A stretch of 64,000 nt of DNA, taken from contig OY781921.1 of assembly GCA_963677245.1 (NCBI GenBank), forward strand, positions 2,728,001 through 2,792,000, given 5' to 3'. Origin of the DNA: Saccharicrinis sp963677245. GTDB taxonomy: Bacteria > Bacteroidota > Bacteroidia > Bacteroidales > Marinilabiliaceae. The translations under genes were made by a program, and so were the position numbers. Positions 17,840 through 24,856 of this stretch are shown here, piece by piece (within the stretch, counting starts at the first letter, position 1; every line of letters starts with the position of its first letter). The notes below the pieces were generated by a model. The model had not been told where the DNA came from. It did not search any database and saw nothing but the letters and a program-made list of their open reading frames with translations.

Positions 17840-18076
17840 CTATAATTTATTATGCGTTCCATCGCACAATGGTTTATTACCAGTTCTTTTACATCCACAA
17901 AAAAAGTATTTACCATCACTCGGCACCGAAAATTCAACAGGTGTAAATTCAGTTCCCTTGTGTGATCCATCACAAAAAGGTTGATTTGAACTTCTGCCAC
18001 AAGCACACCAATACACTTTATCTCCTTCTTTTAAATTAACCTCATACGGTCCTTTCTTTGCTATTTTTGGTTCCAT
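17840..18076 (-). CDS. Double CDGSH iron-sulfur protein
   Basis: 78-residue protein made of two CDGSH (mitoNEET-type) motifs. Motif 1 is CACGRSSNQPFCDGSH with 2Fe-2S ligands C24, C26, C35 and H39. Motif 2 is CGCKRTGNKPLCDGTH with C60, C62, C71 and H75. Each motif has the three-Cys-one-His ligand set of a 2Fe-2S cluster, so the monomer should bind two clusters, like the single-chain class (MiNT/CISD3 type) and unlike dimeric mitoNEET. It has no membrane segment and is probably cytoplasmic, in redox or cluster transfer. Genes for HAD phosphatase, NifU and Mrp lie just upstream on the same strand. Confidence 0.93.
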   Translation of the reverse strand: MEPKIAKKGPYEVNLKEGDKVYWCACGRSSNQPFCDGSHKGTEFTPVEFSVPSDGKYFFCGCKRTGNKPLCDGTHNKL

Positions 18077-18169
18077 AATATCATTTTTAAGAGACTAATC
18101 TTGATTAAATTCAAGTTAATACTTCTTTCTTAAAAAATCTATACGAAAATCAATAAGCTAAATTCAATT

Positions 18170-18871
18170 TTATAACTGTAAGTGAGCAATTAGTTGTGAG
18201 ATACTTTCTAATTCCCAATAGTTTGTGATGCTTTTATCTAATTCCACATTTTCGTGAACCCATGTGGTATGGTAAGGTATATGAACCGCAGAGCCACCTA
18301 AATTCACCACCGGCAAAATATCTGACTTCAATGAATTACCAACCATTAATAAATCACGGGATTCAATTTCGAGATGACACAACAGTTTTTCGTAATTCTC
18401 CTCTTTCTTGTCGCTCATCACCTCAATATGATGAAAATATTTACTCAATCCGGACTTGGCTAACTTTCTTTCCTGATCCAATAAATCGCCTTTGGTGGCC
18501 ATAATCAACAAATAACCTTTGTTGTAAAGTTTTTCCAAAACCGTTTCAATACCATCTAATAAAACGACAGGTTTATTTAGAAAGGCTTTCCCCAACTCAA
18601 TAATTTCCAATATCACTTCATTAGAAACCTTTCCTTCACTTACCTGTATAGCAGCTTCAATCATGGAAAGTACAAAACCCTTTACTCCATAACCGTAATC
18701 TTTTAGGTTATCAATCTCAATATTCAGTAAAGATTCAATTGCAGCGTTTTTTTTACAATACGGTTTTACCAATTGGGCAAACTGTTGCTCTGTTTCGCGA
18801 AAGTAATTTTCGTTTTCCCAAAGCGTATCATCTGCATCAAAACCAATGCATTTATACTTCATTTCTGACAT
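18170..18871 (-). CDS. HAD-family hydrolase
   Basis: 233-residue haloacid dehalogenase-type phosphatase. Motif I is GFDADDTLW (nucleophile D followed by x-D), motif II is in LLIMATKGD, the lysine of motif III is in the SDKKEENY region and motif IV is LLMVGNSLKSDILP with the acidic residue for magnesium. A helical cap lies between motif I and II (about 20-95), as in subfamily I enzymes such as YjjG-like nucleotidases or phosphoglycolate phosphatases. The substrate cannot be read from the sequence. The motif-I start FDADDT, with A between the aspartates, is common in Bacteroidota members. Confidence 0.85.
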   Translation of the reverse strand: MSEMKYKCIGFDADDTLWENENYFRETEQQFAQLVKPYCKKNAAIESLLNIEIDNLKDYGYGVKGFVLSMIEAAIQVSEGKVSNEVILEIIELGKAFLNKPVVLLDGIETVLEKLYNKGYLLIMATKGDLLDQERKLAKSGLSKYFHHIEVMSDKKEENYEKLLCHLEIESRDLLMVGNSLKSDILPVVNLGGSAVHIPYHTTWVHENVELDKSITNYWELESISQLIAHLQL

Positions 18872-18880
18872 ATAACCTTT

Positions 18881-18915
18881 ATAAAAAAGAAAAAGCCGAC
18901 ATTACTATCGACTTT
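18881..18915 (-). terminator. Terminator after the Mrp/NifU pair (minus strand)
   Basis: On the minus strand AAAGTCGA (18915-18908) pairs with TCGGCTTT (18899-18892) with one wobble and an eight-base loop, followed by TTCTTTTTTAT. It lies between the NifU stop and the HAD start. Confidence 0.7.
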
Positions 18916-18938
18916 CTTTGAATATCAAAATATCTTAA

Positions 18939-19181
18939 TTAACCATTAACGGCCAGTACTTCCTTTACTTCAGGAACAGCCTTTCTAATCACCTGTTCAA
19001 TTCCATTTTTCATGGTTTGATAGCTCATTGGGCAGCTTACACAAGAACCCATTAATTCAACCTTTACTACCAAATCATCTGAAACTTCCACCAGTGAAAT
19101 GTCTCCTCCATCGGCTTTTAAATAAGGTCGAATTTCTTCAAGAGCCGTTTCAATCAAATTAAAGTGATTATTATTTTCCAT
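18939..19181 (-). CDS. NifU C-terminal-domain iron-sulfur carrier
   Basis: 80-residue stand-alone NifU C-terminal (Nfu) domain. The conserved core is IRPYLKADGGDISLVEV and MGSCVSCPMSYQTMKNGIE, with cluster ligands C47 and C50. Nfu proteins carry a 4Fe-4S cluster, often bridged across a dimer, to apoproteins. It begins 2 bases after the mrp stop, so the two are co-transcribed and probably translationally coupled. The pairing matters because the Mrp here lacks the usual CxxC pair and may rely on this protein for the cluster (inference). Confidence 0.95.
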   Translation of the reverse strand: MENNNHFNLIETALEEIRPYLKADGGDISLVEVSDDLVVKVELMGSCVSCPMSYQTMKNGIEQVIRKAVPEVKEVLAVNG

Positions 19182-19183
19182 AA

Positions 19184-20293
19184 TTAACGGTTTTTAATTT
19201 CAACTATTTTTGTTGGTGGTAGATTATTATTTCTTGTTTGCAAGGTATCTACAACTTTAGATGCCAGTTCCGCAAAAGCTGCTCCGGTAAGGGTTTCATC
19301 ACTTAATGCAGCAGGCTCTCCCTGATCTCCACCTTCTCTAATACTTTGAACAATTGGAATCTGACCTAACAAAGGCACCTCCAGTTCTTCTGCTAATTTT
19401 TTACCTCCATCGCGTCCAAAAATATAGTATTTATTGTCCGGAAGCTCAGCTGGCGTAAACCAGGCCATATTTTCAACTAAACCTAGAATCGGCACATTGA
19501 TATTCTTACTTCGGAACATACTAACTCCTTTTATGGCATCGGCTAAAGCTACATCTTGTGGGGTAGTTACAATAACAGCTCCACTTATCGAAAGAGTTTG
19601 CACAAGCGTTAGATGAATATCGCTGGTTCCCGGAGGTAAATCAATTAATAAATAATCCAGTGCACCCCAATTCCCTTCGGTTATTAATTGTTTTATTGCA
19701 TTGGTTGCCATAGCTCCCCGCCAAATGGTTGCATCCTTCGGATTAACAAAATAACCTATTGACAACATCTTAACACCGTACTTCTCAACCGGAATAATCC
19801 TGTCCTTTCCTTCTACCTTCTCCAATAATGGACGAGCTTCTTCGGTTTTAAACATTTTGGGCACAGATGGACCAAATATATCAGCATCGAGCAAACCAAC
19901 AGCATAACCTGCTTTTGCAAGAGCGACAGCTAAATTTGAAGTCACTGTTGATTTTCCAACGCCTCCTTTTCCAGAAGCCACCGCTATTACGTTTTTAACC
20001 TCCGGCAAAAGCTTCACAGGTTCTGCCTTAGCTCTTGGCTTAATTTTCACATAAATATTCCCCTCAATCTCTGCTTCTTCGCCAACATATGTTTTAATCG
20101 CCTGCACACATGCCTTCTTTAGGGAAGGAATCATGGGGTCGTTCGGTCGATCAAAAAGTAAGCTAAAACTTATTCTTTTTCCATCTATTTTAATATCGTC
20201 TTCTACCATTTCCAAGGATACAATATCCTTTCCTTTTCCCGGGTGACGAACATGCTTTAATGCATCGATAACCAGCTGAGGATAAAAACTCAT
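19184..20293 (-). CDS. mrp: Mrp/ApbC-type iron-sulfur cluster carrier ATPase
   Basis: 369 residues. N-terminal MIP18/DUF59-like domain about 1-85, then a ParA/MinD-type P-loop ATPase with the deviant Walker A GKGGVGKS at 108-115, LLDADIFGPSVPKMF and LLIDLPPGTSDIHLTL. Mrp/ApbC/Nbp35 proteins bind and transfer Fe-S clusters in the cytoplasm. At the place where the Salmonella protein has its CxxC cluster site, this one reads VENMAWFTPAELPDNKYYIF without cysteines. From memory this is usual in Bacteroidota Mrp. Expressed with the downstream Nfu gene. Confidence 0.93.
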   Translation of the reverse strand: MSFYPQLVIDALKHVRHPGKGKDIVSLEMVEDDIKIDGKRISFSLLFDRPNDPMIPSLKKACVQAIKTYVGEEAEIEGNIYVKIKPRAKAEPVKLLPEVKNVIAVASGKGGVGKSTVTSNLAVALAKAGYAVGLLDADIFGPSVPKMFKTEEARPLLEKVEGKDRIIPVEKYGVKMLSIGYFVNPKDATIWRGAMATNAIKQLITEGNWGALDYLLIDLPPGTSDIHLTLVQTLSISGAVIVTTPQDVALADAIKGVSMFRSKNINVPILGLVENMAWFTPAELPDNKYYIFGRDGGKKLAEELEVPLLGQIPIVQSIREGGDQGEPAALSDETLTGAAFAELASKVVDTLQTRNNNLPPTKIVEIKNR

Positions 20294-20330
20294 CTAAAAA
20301 TCTATTTAATATTTAACAATCGTAATATGT

Positions 20331-20400
20331 CTGAGTTCAATACTATATTAGAATTCAGAAATTCAGGTTGGATTGAGATAGGAATATGCCAACCTTTCTT
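20331..20400. repeat. Intergenic inverted repeats between ATL gene and mrp
   Basis: A loose copy of the 5023-5057 element (CTGAGTTCAAT then GAATTCAGAAATTCAGGTT) runs into a 7-base hairpin, AGGTTGG (20365-20371) and CCAACCT (20389-20395), with T-rich sequence after it on the plus strand and A-rich on the left. It could end the trmB-ATL transcript, but the U run on that strand is weak. Confidence 0.3.
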
Positions 20401-20533
20401 TTATTTAAATTTATTAAAAATAATAGCAAATATACAACTTTAATAATAAGCGATACACATCCCTTAAAATTAAATGTCAAAGAGAGGAAATCATTATTTG
20501 ATTTTTCATGAGTTATTTATGAAGCATAACCGA

Positions 20534-20863
20534 CTATAAGTCCAATTCAAATGGATCCCAAAACAGGGTTTTAAAATCTACAACCTGATTATTGACCACC
20601 TTTACCCCTTCGTTTTCGAGCAACTCCTGCATGGTATTTTCGCCAGGGAAAGCCGCTTTTCCAGTTAACAATCCATTGCGATTTAATACCCTGTGAGCCG
20701 GAACATAAGTATGGTACGATGAACATTTATTCAATGACCATCCTACCATTCGACTGGCTTTTGCCACACCCAGGTATTTGGCAATTGCACCATATGATGT
20801 AACTCTGCCTTTGGGTATTTCAATGACAACCCTATATACCTGCTCGAAGAAATCGGCTTCCAC
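20534..20863 (-). CDS. Alkyltransferase-like DNA-binding protein (ATL, MGMT family)
   Basis: 109 residues, only the C-terminal DNA-binding domain of O6-alkylguanine-DNA alkyltransferase. Features are IPKGRVTSYGAIAKYLG (with Y25 of the base-flipping helix), the arginine finger R38 in ASRMVGWSL, and VPAHRVLNRNGLLTGK. The acceptor cysteine of PCHR is alanine here (P55-A56-H57-R58), so it cannot repair by alkyl transfer. ATL proteins bind O6-alkylguanine and hand lesions to nucleotide excision repair. It sits 8 bases downstream of trmB. Confidence 0.93.
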   Translation of the reverse strand: MEADFFEQVYRVVIEIPKGRVTSYGAIAKYLGVAKASRMVGWSLNKCSSYHTYVPAHRVLNRNGLLTGKAAFPGENTMQELLENEGVKVVNNQVVDFKTLFWDPFELDL

Positions 20864-20871
20864 TTAAATCT

Positions 20872-21639
20872 TTAACTTTTGCTTGGTTTGCTTTGTTCCG
20901 GCATTTTAGAACCCCTGTTATAACTTCTGTATTCATCAAATTCAATTTCGATATCCGGTTCAACTAATGTTAAATCCTGAGGTATATGAAATTTGATGTA
21001 TTTAATTGGAATACCTTGCTCATAAAACTGCGATTCGTAAAATGTTTTAATGGATAATACCTTATCAACCACATCACTATTGTACAAATCACTTGTATTA
21101 ATTTCTGCCGGAAGTTTGTTTTCTTTTACCACGGCATCGGTGTAAGTATACAGAAAGTTACTGTCTGTTTTTAGATGAAGGATGCCATTGGGCTTAAGTA
21201 TTTCTCTATAAAAATCGAGAAAACGAGTAGACGTTAAACGCTTTCGCGCTTTCTTCATCTGCGGATCAGGAAAAGTAATCCAGATTTCATCCACCTCGCC
21301 TTTTTCAAAAAAAGAAGTAATCAATTCTATTTTAGCCCTAATAAAAGCTACGTTGTTCATTTCTTTATTTAAGGCCTGCGTGGCTCCGGTATAAATCCGA
21401 GCCCCTTTTATATCCATCCCAATAAAATTCTTTTCAGGATATAATTCACCCAAACCTACTGTATACTCTCCTTTTCCACAACCTAACTCCAACACAAGAG
21501 GTTTATCATTTTTAAAAAACTCTTGCTTCCATTTTCCTTTCATATGAAAGTCCGTCCTGTTGGTCTCATCAAATTTAGCCTGAAACACATGAGGATAGGT
21601 TTCTAGTTTGGCAAACTTAAATAACTTATTCTTACCCAC
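20872..21639 (-). CDS. trmB: tRNA (guanine-N7-)-methyltransferase TrmB
   Basis: 255-residue class I SAM methyltransferase that makes m7G46 in tRNA. The SAM loop is VLELGCGKGEYTVGL, followed by NFIGMDIKGARIYTG, the EIWITFPDPQMKKARKRLTS motif with the catalytic aspartate region, and LKTDSNFLYTYTDAV. The C-terminal DIEIEFDEYRSYNRGSKMPE is the extended family tail. Start ATG at 21639; the following gene on this strand is the ATL protein, so the unit joins two nucleic-acid modification or repair genes. Confidence 0.95.
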   Translation of the reverse strand: MGKNKLFKFAKLETYPHVFQAKFDETNRTDFHMKGKWKQEFFKNDKPLVLELGCGKGEYTVGLGELYPEKNFIGMDIKGARIYTGATQALNKEMNNVAFIRAKIELITSFFEKGEVDEIWITFPDPQMKKARKRLTSTRFLDFYREILKPNGILHLKTDSNFLYTYTDAVVKENKLPAEINTSDLYNSDVVDKVLSIKTFYESQFYEQGIPIKYIKFHIPQDLTLVEPDIEIEFDEYRSYNRGSKMPEQSKPSKS

Positions 21640-21671
21640 TTTTTCTCGTTCAAAAAATCAATTATACTATG

Positions 21672-21701
21672 AAAGGGTACTTCATATCTGAAATACCCTT
21701 T
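21672..21701 (-). terminator. Hairpin after gldH
   Basis: AAAGGGTA-C-TTCA (21672-21684) pairs with TGAA-A-TACCCTTT (21689-21701), a 12-pair stem with one mismatch and a TATC loop. There is no long T run beyond the stem, so terminator activity is likely but not certain. Confidence 0.5.
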
Positions 21702-21718
21702 ATATTTATCATTTAAAA

Positions 21719-22219
21719 CTACTTTGCTTTTACTACTTCAATACCTACTGAATGTATTCCGGTTAAAATGGTATCTCGCATTCCTTGTACAACAAAGTAT
21801 TTATACTCTCCTTTTTCAGGAAAACGAATATTCATTTTATATGGATGAAGACTTTTGTAAGTATCTCTATCAAAAATACTACTCTCTCCGTACCAATCTC
21901 CTCTTTTATCCGCCATCAAACATTCTAAGGTATCTCGCTGTCTATGACCTGAAGGAGAAACCGCATCTACAAAAAACCATAAGTTACTATAGCTGTATTT
22001 CGCATTATTGCTCACCTGTAACAATACATGACAAGTACTTTCCAAATCCGTAACCTCACTTTTAAAAATAGCCACTGTATCCTTGTGCCATCCTGTTTGA
22101 GGTACCTCAACCGATTGTTTGTACATCACTTCTGGTCCACAGGAAGTAAAAAACAAAACAAAAACTACAAAAGGAATGAGCAGCTTATTTACTGGTATTG
22201 TTGTTATTATTCCTCGCAT
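21719..22219 (-). CDS. gldH: Gliding motility lipoprotein GldH
   Basis: 166 residues from the ATG at 22219, which gives a lipoprotein signal with lipobox FFTSC (C27); the open frame runs 22 codons further upstream without a signal. Family features are the SNLWFFVDAVSPSG region, DTLECLMADKRGDWYGE and a final GIHSVGIEV strand. GldH is required for gliding and chitin use in Flavobacterium johnsoniae, and its loss reduces T9SS-linked functions; the exact role is unknown. The start overlaps the end of ricT by 35 bases. The order holB-ricT-gldH is, from memory, conserved in Bacteroidota. Confidence 0.92.
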   Translation of the reverse strand: MRGIITTIPVNKLLIPFVVFVLFFTSCGPEVMYKQSVEVPQTGWHKDTVAIFKSEVTDLESTCHVLLQVSNNAKYSYSNLWFFVDAVSPSGHRQRDTLECLMADKRGDWYGESSIFDRDTYKSLHPYKMNIRFPEKGEYKYFVVQGMRDTILTGIHSVGIEVVKAK

Positions 22220-23348
22220 TTCTATTATTAGGTTTACGTCTACGCTTTTTACGATTACGTGTATTGGCCTTTTTAGGGTCATCAAAACGAGAAATACTAT
22301 CCTCTCCTACCACATTTTGATAATCCAACTCCTTAACCGCTCTGTTGGTTACCACTTTGTCATCCACTAAATTCTCTACCTTTTTACCTCTTTTATTTAA
22401 TCGGATTACATTCTTAACCCTATCTACAGATACTTCAACTAAATTAGCAGGAAAATCTTTATCGGTAGAAAACCACATGATACGCTTAAAGATATCTGTT
22501 TTAAAATGATAGTAAGTGCTATCCTTCGTTTCAAGTGGAATATCTGTTTTTGGAAAATCTTTTTGTGCATCGATATAGGCATCCAACTCAAAATTCAGAC
22601 AGCATTTTAATTTCCCACACTGACCTGCTAACTTTTGAGGATTTAAAGATATTTCCTGATAGCGGGCTGCATTGGTGGTTACCGAAACAAAATTAGTAAT
22701 CCACGATGAACAGCATAATTCCCGTCCGCAAGGTCCAATACCTCCAATACGTCCGGCCTCCTGACGAGCACCAATCTGACGCATTTCGATACGTACTTTA
22801 AAGCGATCGGCTAATACTTTAATTAATTGTCTAAAGTCAACACGATCATCAGCAATATAATAGAAAATGGCTTTGGTTCTGTCGCCCTGGTATTCTACAT
22901 CACCAATTTTCATATTCAGATTAAGATCCAGCGCAATCTGACGACTCTTGATCATCGTTTCATGTTCCAAGGCTTTGGCCTCTTCCCATTTTTCGTAGTC
23001 AACCGGCTTAGCATGACGATAAACTCTTTTGAACTCAAAGTCCCTGATCGAAAGGCGATTCTTTTTCATTTGCATCACCGCAATTTCTCCAGTACAGGCC
23101 ACTGTTCCTATATCGTGACCTGGAGAAGCTTCTACTGCAACTACATCACCTTTTTTTAATCTTAAACCATTACTATTTCTAAAATAACTTTTACGGGTAT
23201 TTTTAAATTGTACTTCAACTATATCTGAAACATTACAACTCTCTGGTACATCGGCCAACCAATCAAACACATCTAATTTTCCACATCTGTCGGCACAAGT
23301 ACTACACTTTGACTGTACTTCTTCCATTCTTTGTTTTTTATAAGGCAA
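22185..23348 (-). CDS. ricT: PSP1-domain protein RicT (YaaT family)
   Basis: 387 residues. The PSP1 core has GCGRELCC-like CGRELCCSSWITNF and GQCGKLKCCLNFE, plus an N-terminal cysteine cluster C15, C18 and C22 that together can hold 4Fe-4S clusters, as in the Bacillus RicAFT complex that affects RNA processing. The C-terminal 40 residues are a basic Arg/Lys/Asn-rich low-complexity tail (RNRKKRRRKPNNRN), probably RNA-contacting. Within that tail the DNA also encodes the start of gldH. In Bacteroidota the protein's role is not worked out. Confidence 0.9.
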   Translation of the reverse strand: MPYKKQRMEEVQSKCSTCADRCGKLDVFDWLADVPESCNVSDIVEVQFKNTRKSYFRNSNGLRLKKGDVVAVEASPGHDIGTVACTGEIAVMQMKKNRLSIRDFEFKRVYRHAKPVDYEKWEEAKALEHETMIKSRQIALDLNLNMKIGDVEYQGDRTKAIFYYIADDRVDFRQLIKVLADRFKVRIEMRQIGARQEAGRIGGIGPCGRELCCSSWITNFVSVTTNAARYQEISLNPQKLAGQCGKLKCCLNFELDAYIDAQKDFPKTDIPLETKDSTYYHFKTDIFKRIMWFSTDKDFPANLVEVSVDRVKNVIRLNKRGKKVENLVDDKVVTNRAVKELDYQNVVGEDSISRFDDPKKANTRNRKKRRRKPNNRNARNNNNNTSK

Positions 23349-23397
23349 TGCCTTGAATATATATTAATTGTCCTATAAGGACATTTCATGCTTTTGT

Positions 23398-24534
23398 TTA
23401 GTTTCCTTCCTTTATCGAGATGGTTAACTTTAATCCCAAATCGAACAGGATGATTTTACTATTCCCATTTTGTCCAATATGCGAATCGGCCAATGCAAAA
23501 TCATCAGCAATGCGCATGGCATTTTTATCATTAATAAAAGGTGAAAACTTTTTACTCCACTCCAGCTGCTGCGGGGTTAGGTAAACAATATCCGCTTGTT
23601 TAAAGTTCATTATATAATTCTCGCGAATCATATTAATCGCATAATTTAGGAAATTACGCTGAATTTCGCGAGGATACGAACTCATTTCGTCCACCCACTT
23701 TAATAAATCACCCACCTTGCGGGCATAACTATGACGCATCATCTGAATAAAACTCTCAAAAAAGAATTTATTTTCTTCGCTCTGCTCCACTTGTTCTACG
23801 CCACGAATCAGGTTTCCGTTGGCTACCTTTGCTGCTCCAGCCGCATCCTCCTGGCTAACCTCGAAAGTATCCAATAAATATTGTTGAATTTCTTCTTGAG
23901 AATAACTCGGTAGTTTTAACTGCTGTGTACGCGATAAAATGGTAGAAATCATTTCATCGGGTTGGTTGGAGACCAAAATAAAAACCGTATTTCCGGATGG
24001 TTCTTCCAGAATTTTCAGCAGCTTATTGGCGGTAGACTCATTCATCTTCTCCGGCATCCATATAATCATCACCTTATACTTTCCCTCAAAAGTTTTAAGG
24101 CTTAGTTTTTTGATGATTTCCGAGCTCTCAGAAGTAAAAATAGCTCCTTGCTTATTTTCTCCTTCTTTACGAATACAATTAAGCCAGTTCGTTAAGGTAA
24201 AGTATGGTGTTTCATTAACCAAGGCTCGCCATTCAGAAATAAAATTATCACTTACGGGACTGGTTGTTGAATTACTTTTTATAACCGGAAAAACAAAGTG
24301 CAAATCGGGATGAACCAATTTGTTATACTTTTTGCAGGAAGAACATTCTCCGCAAGAATCTCCATTGCTTGGTGCTAAACAGTTTAAGTATTGTGCAAAT
24401 GCAATGGCCATGGCTAGCTTTCCATTACCCTCGGGACCGGTAAAAAGTAAAGAATGACTTACCCGGTTATCATCCACCATACGTACCAATCTGGACTTTA
24501 TATCCTGTTGTCCTACAACTTGTTTAAATAGCAT
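23398..24534 (-). CDS. holB: DNA polymerase III delta-prime subunit
   Basis: 378 residues. Clamp-loader AAA+ fold with degenerate P-loop GPEGNGKL (33-40), the zinc module C52, C61, C64, C67 (SCGECSSCKKY) and VMIIWMPEKMNESTANKLLK followed by LEEPSGNTVFILVS. The sensor-1 motif reads TILSRTQQLK, the SRC motif with its cysteine replaced by threonine-glutamine. The C-terminal collar domain is at about 260-378. It loads the beta clamp together with DnaX and HolA. First gene of a holB-ricT-gldH unit, with 49 bases to ricT. Confidence 0.92.
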   Translation of the reverse strand: MLFKQVVGQQDIKSRLVRMVDDNRVSHSLLFTGPEGNGKLAMAIAFAQYLNCLAPSNGDSCGECSSCKKYNKLVHPDLHFVFPVIKSNSTTSPVSDNFISEWRALVNETPYFTLTNWLNCIRKEGENKQGAIFTSESSEIIKKLSLKTFEGKYKVMIIWMPEKMNESTANKLLKILEEPSGNTVFILVSNQPDEMISTILSRTQQLKLPSYSQEEIQQYLLDTFEVSQEDAAGAAKVANGNLIRGVEQVEQSEENKFFFESFIQMMRHSYARKVGDLLKWVDEMSSYPREIQRNFLNYAINMIRENYIMNFKQADIVYLTPQQLEWSKKFSPFINDKNAMRIADDFALADSHIGQNGNSKIILFDLGLKLTISIKEGN

Positions 24535-24856
24535 TTGCGAAGCGCGTTAATTTTGCAATCTGCCAAAGATAACAAATTAGCAATAGATTGCATGAAGTGA
24601 TGGATTCGAATCTGGATATTCAACATAGGCATTCCTGTTATACACTTGTTTTCTTTAAAAATTCTATTCTCCAAACCAACTTAGATGCGAATTAAACTAT
24701 ACCAAAAAAGGGAAGCTTTCGCCTCCCTTTTCTCTCTCTGGTCGCCCAATTATCCTACCCTCCAATCAACAATAGGCGACAATATTTTTTAGTAATTTCA
24801 ATAAATGCAAACTTCTACTTTGCTACTGACTATCAACTATTTACCAATCAACTAAC
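24535..24856. other. Intergenic region holding one terminator
   Basis: Spacer between holB and the OmpA-family gene. It holds the hairpin at 24704-24727 and upstream sequence for holB. No gene or further element is visible. Confidence 0.5.
24704..24727 (-). terminator. Terminator of the giant adhesin/sprF/OmpA operon
   Basis: On the minus strand GGGAGGC (24727-24721), loop GAAA, GCTTCCC (24716-24710) with one wobble, then six T. It lies about 130 bases past the OmpA-family stop codon. Confidence 0.8.

Noticed and set aside
18170..18871. Naming the HAD protein as phosphoglycolate phosphatase
   Set aside because: Only generic HAD motifs are visible; the substrate cannot be assigned.
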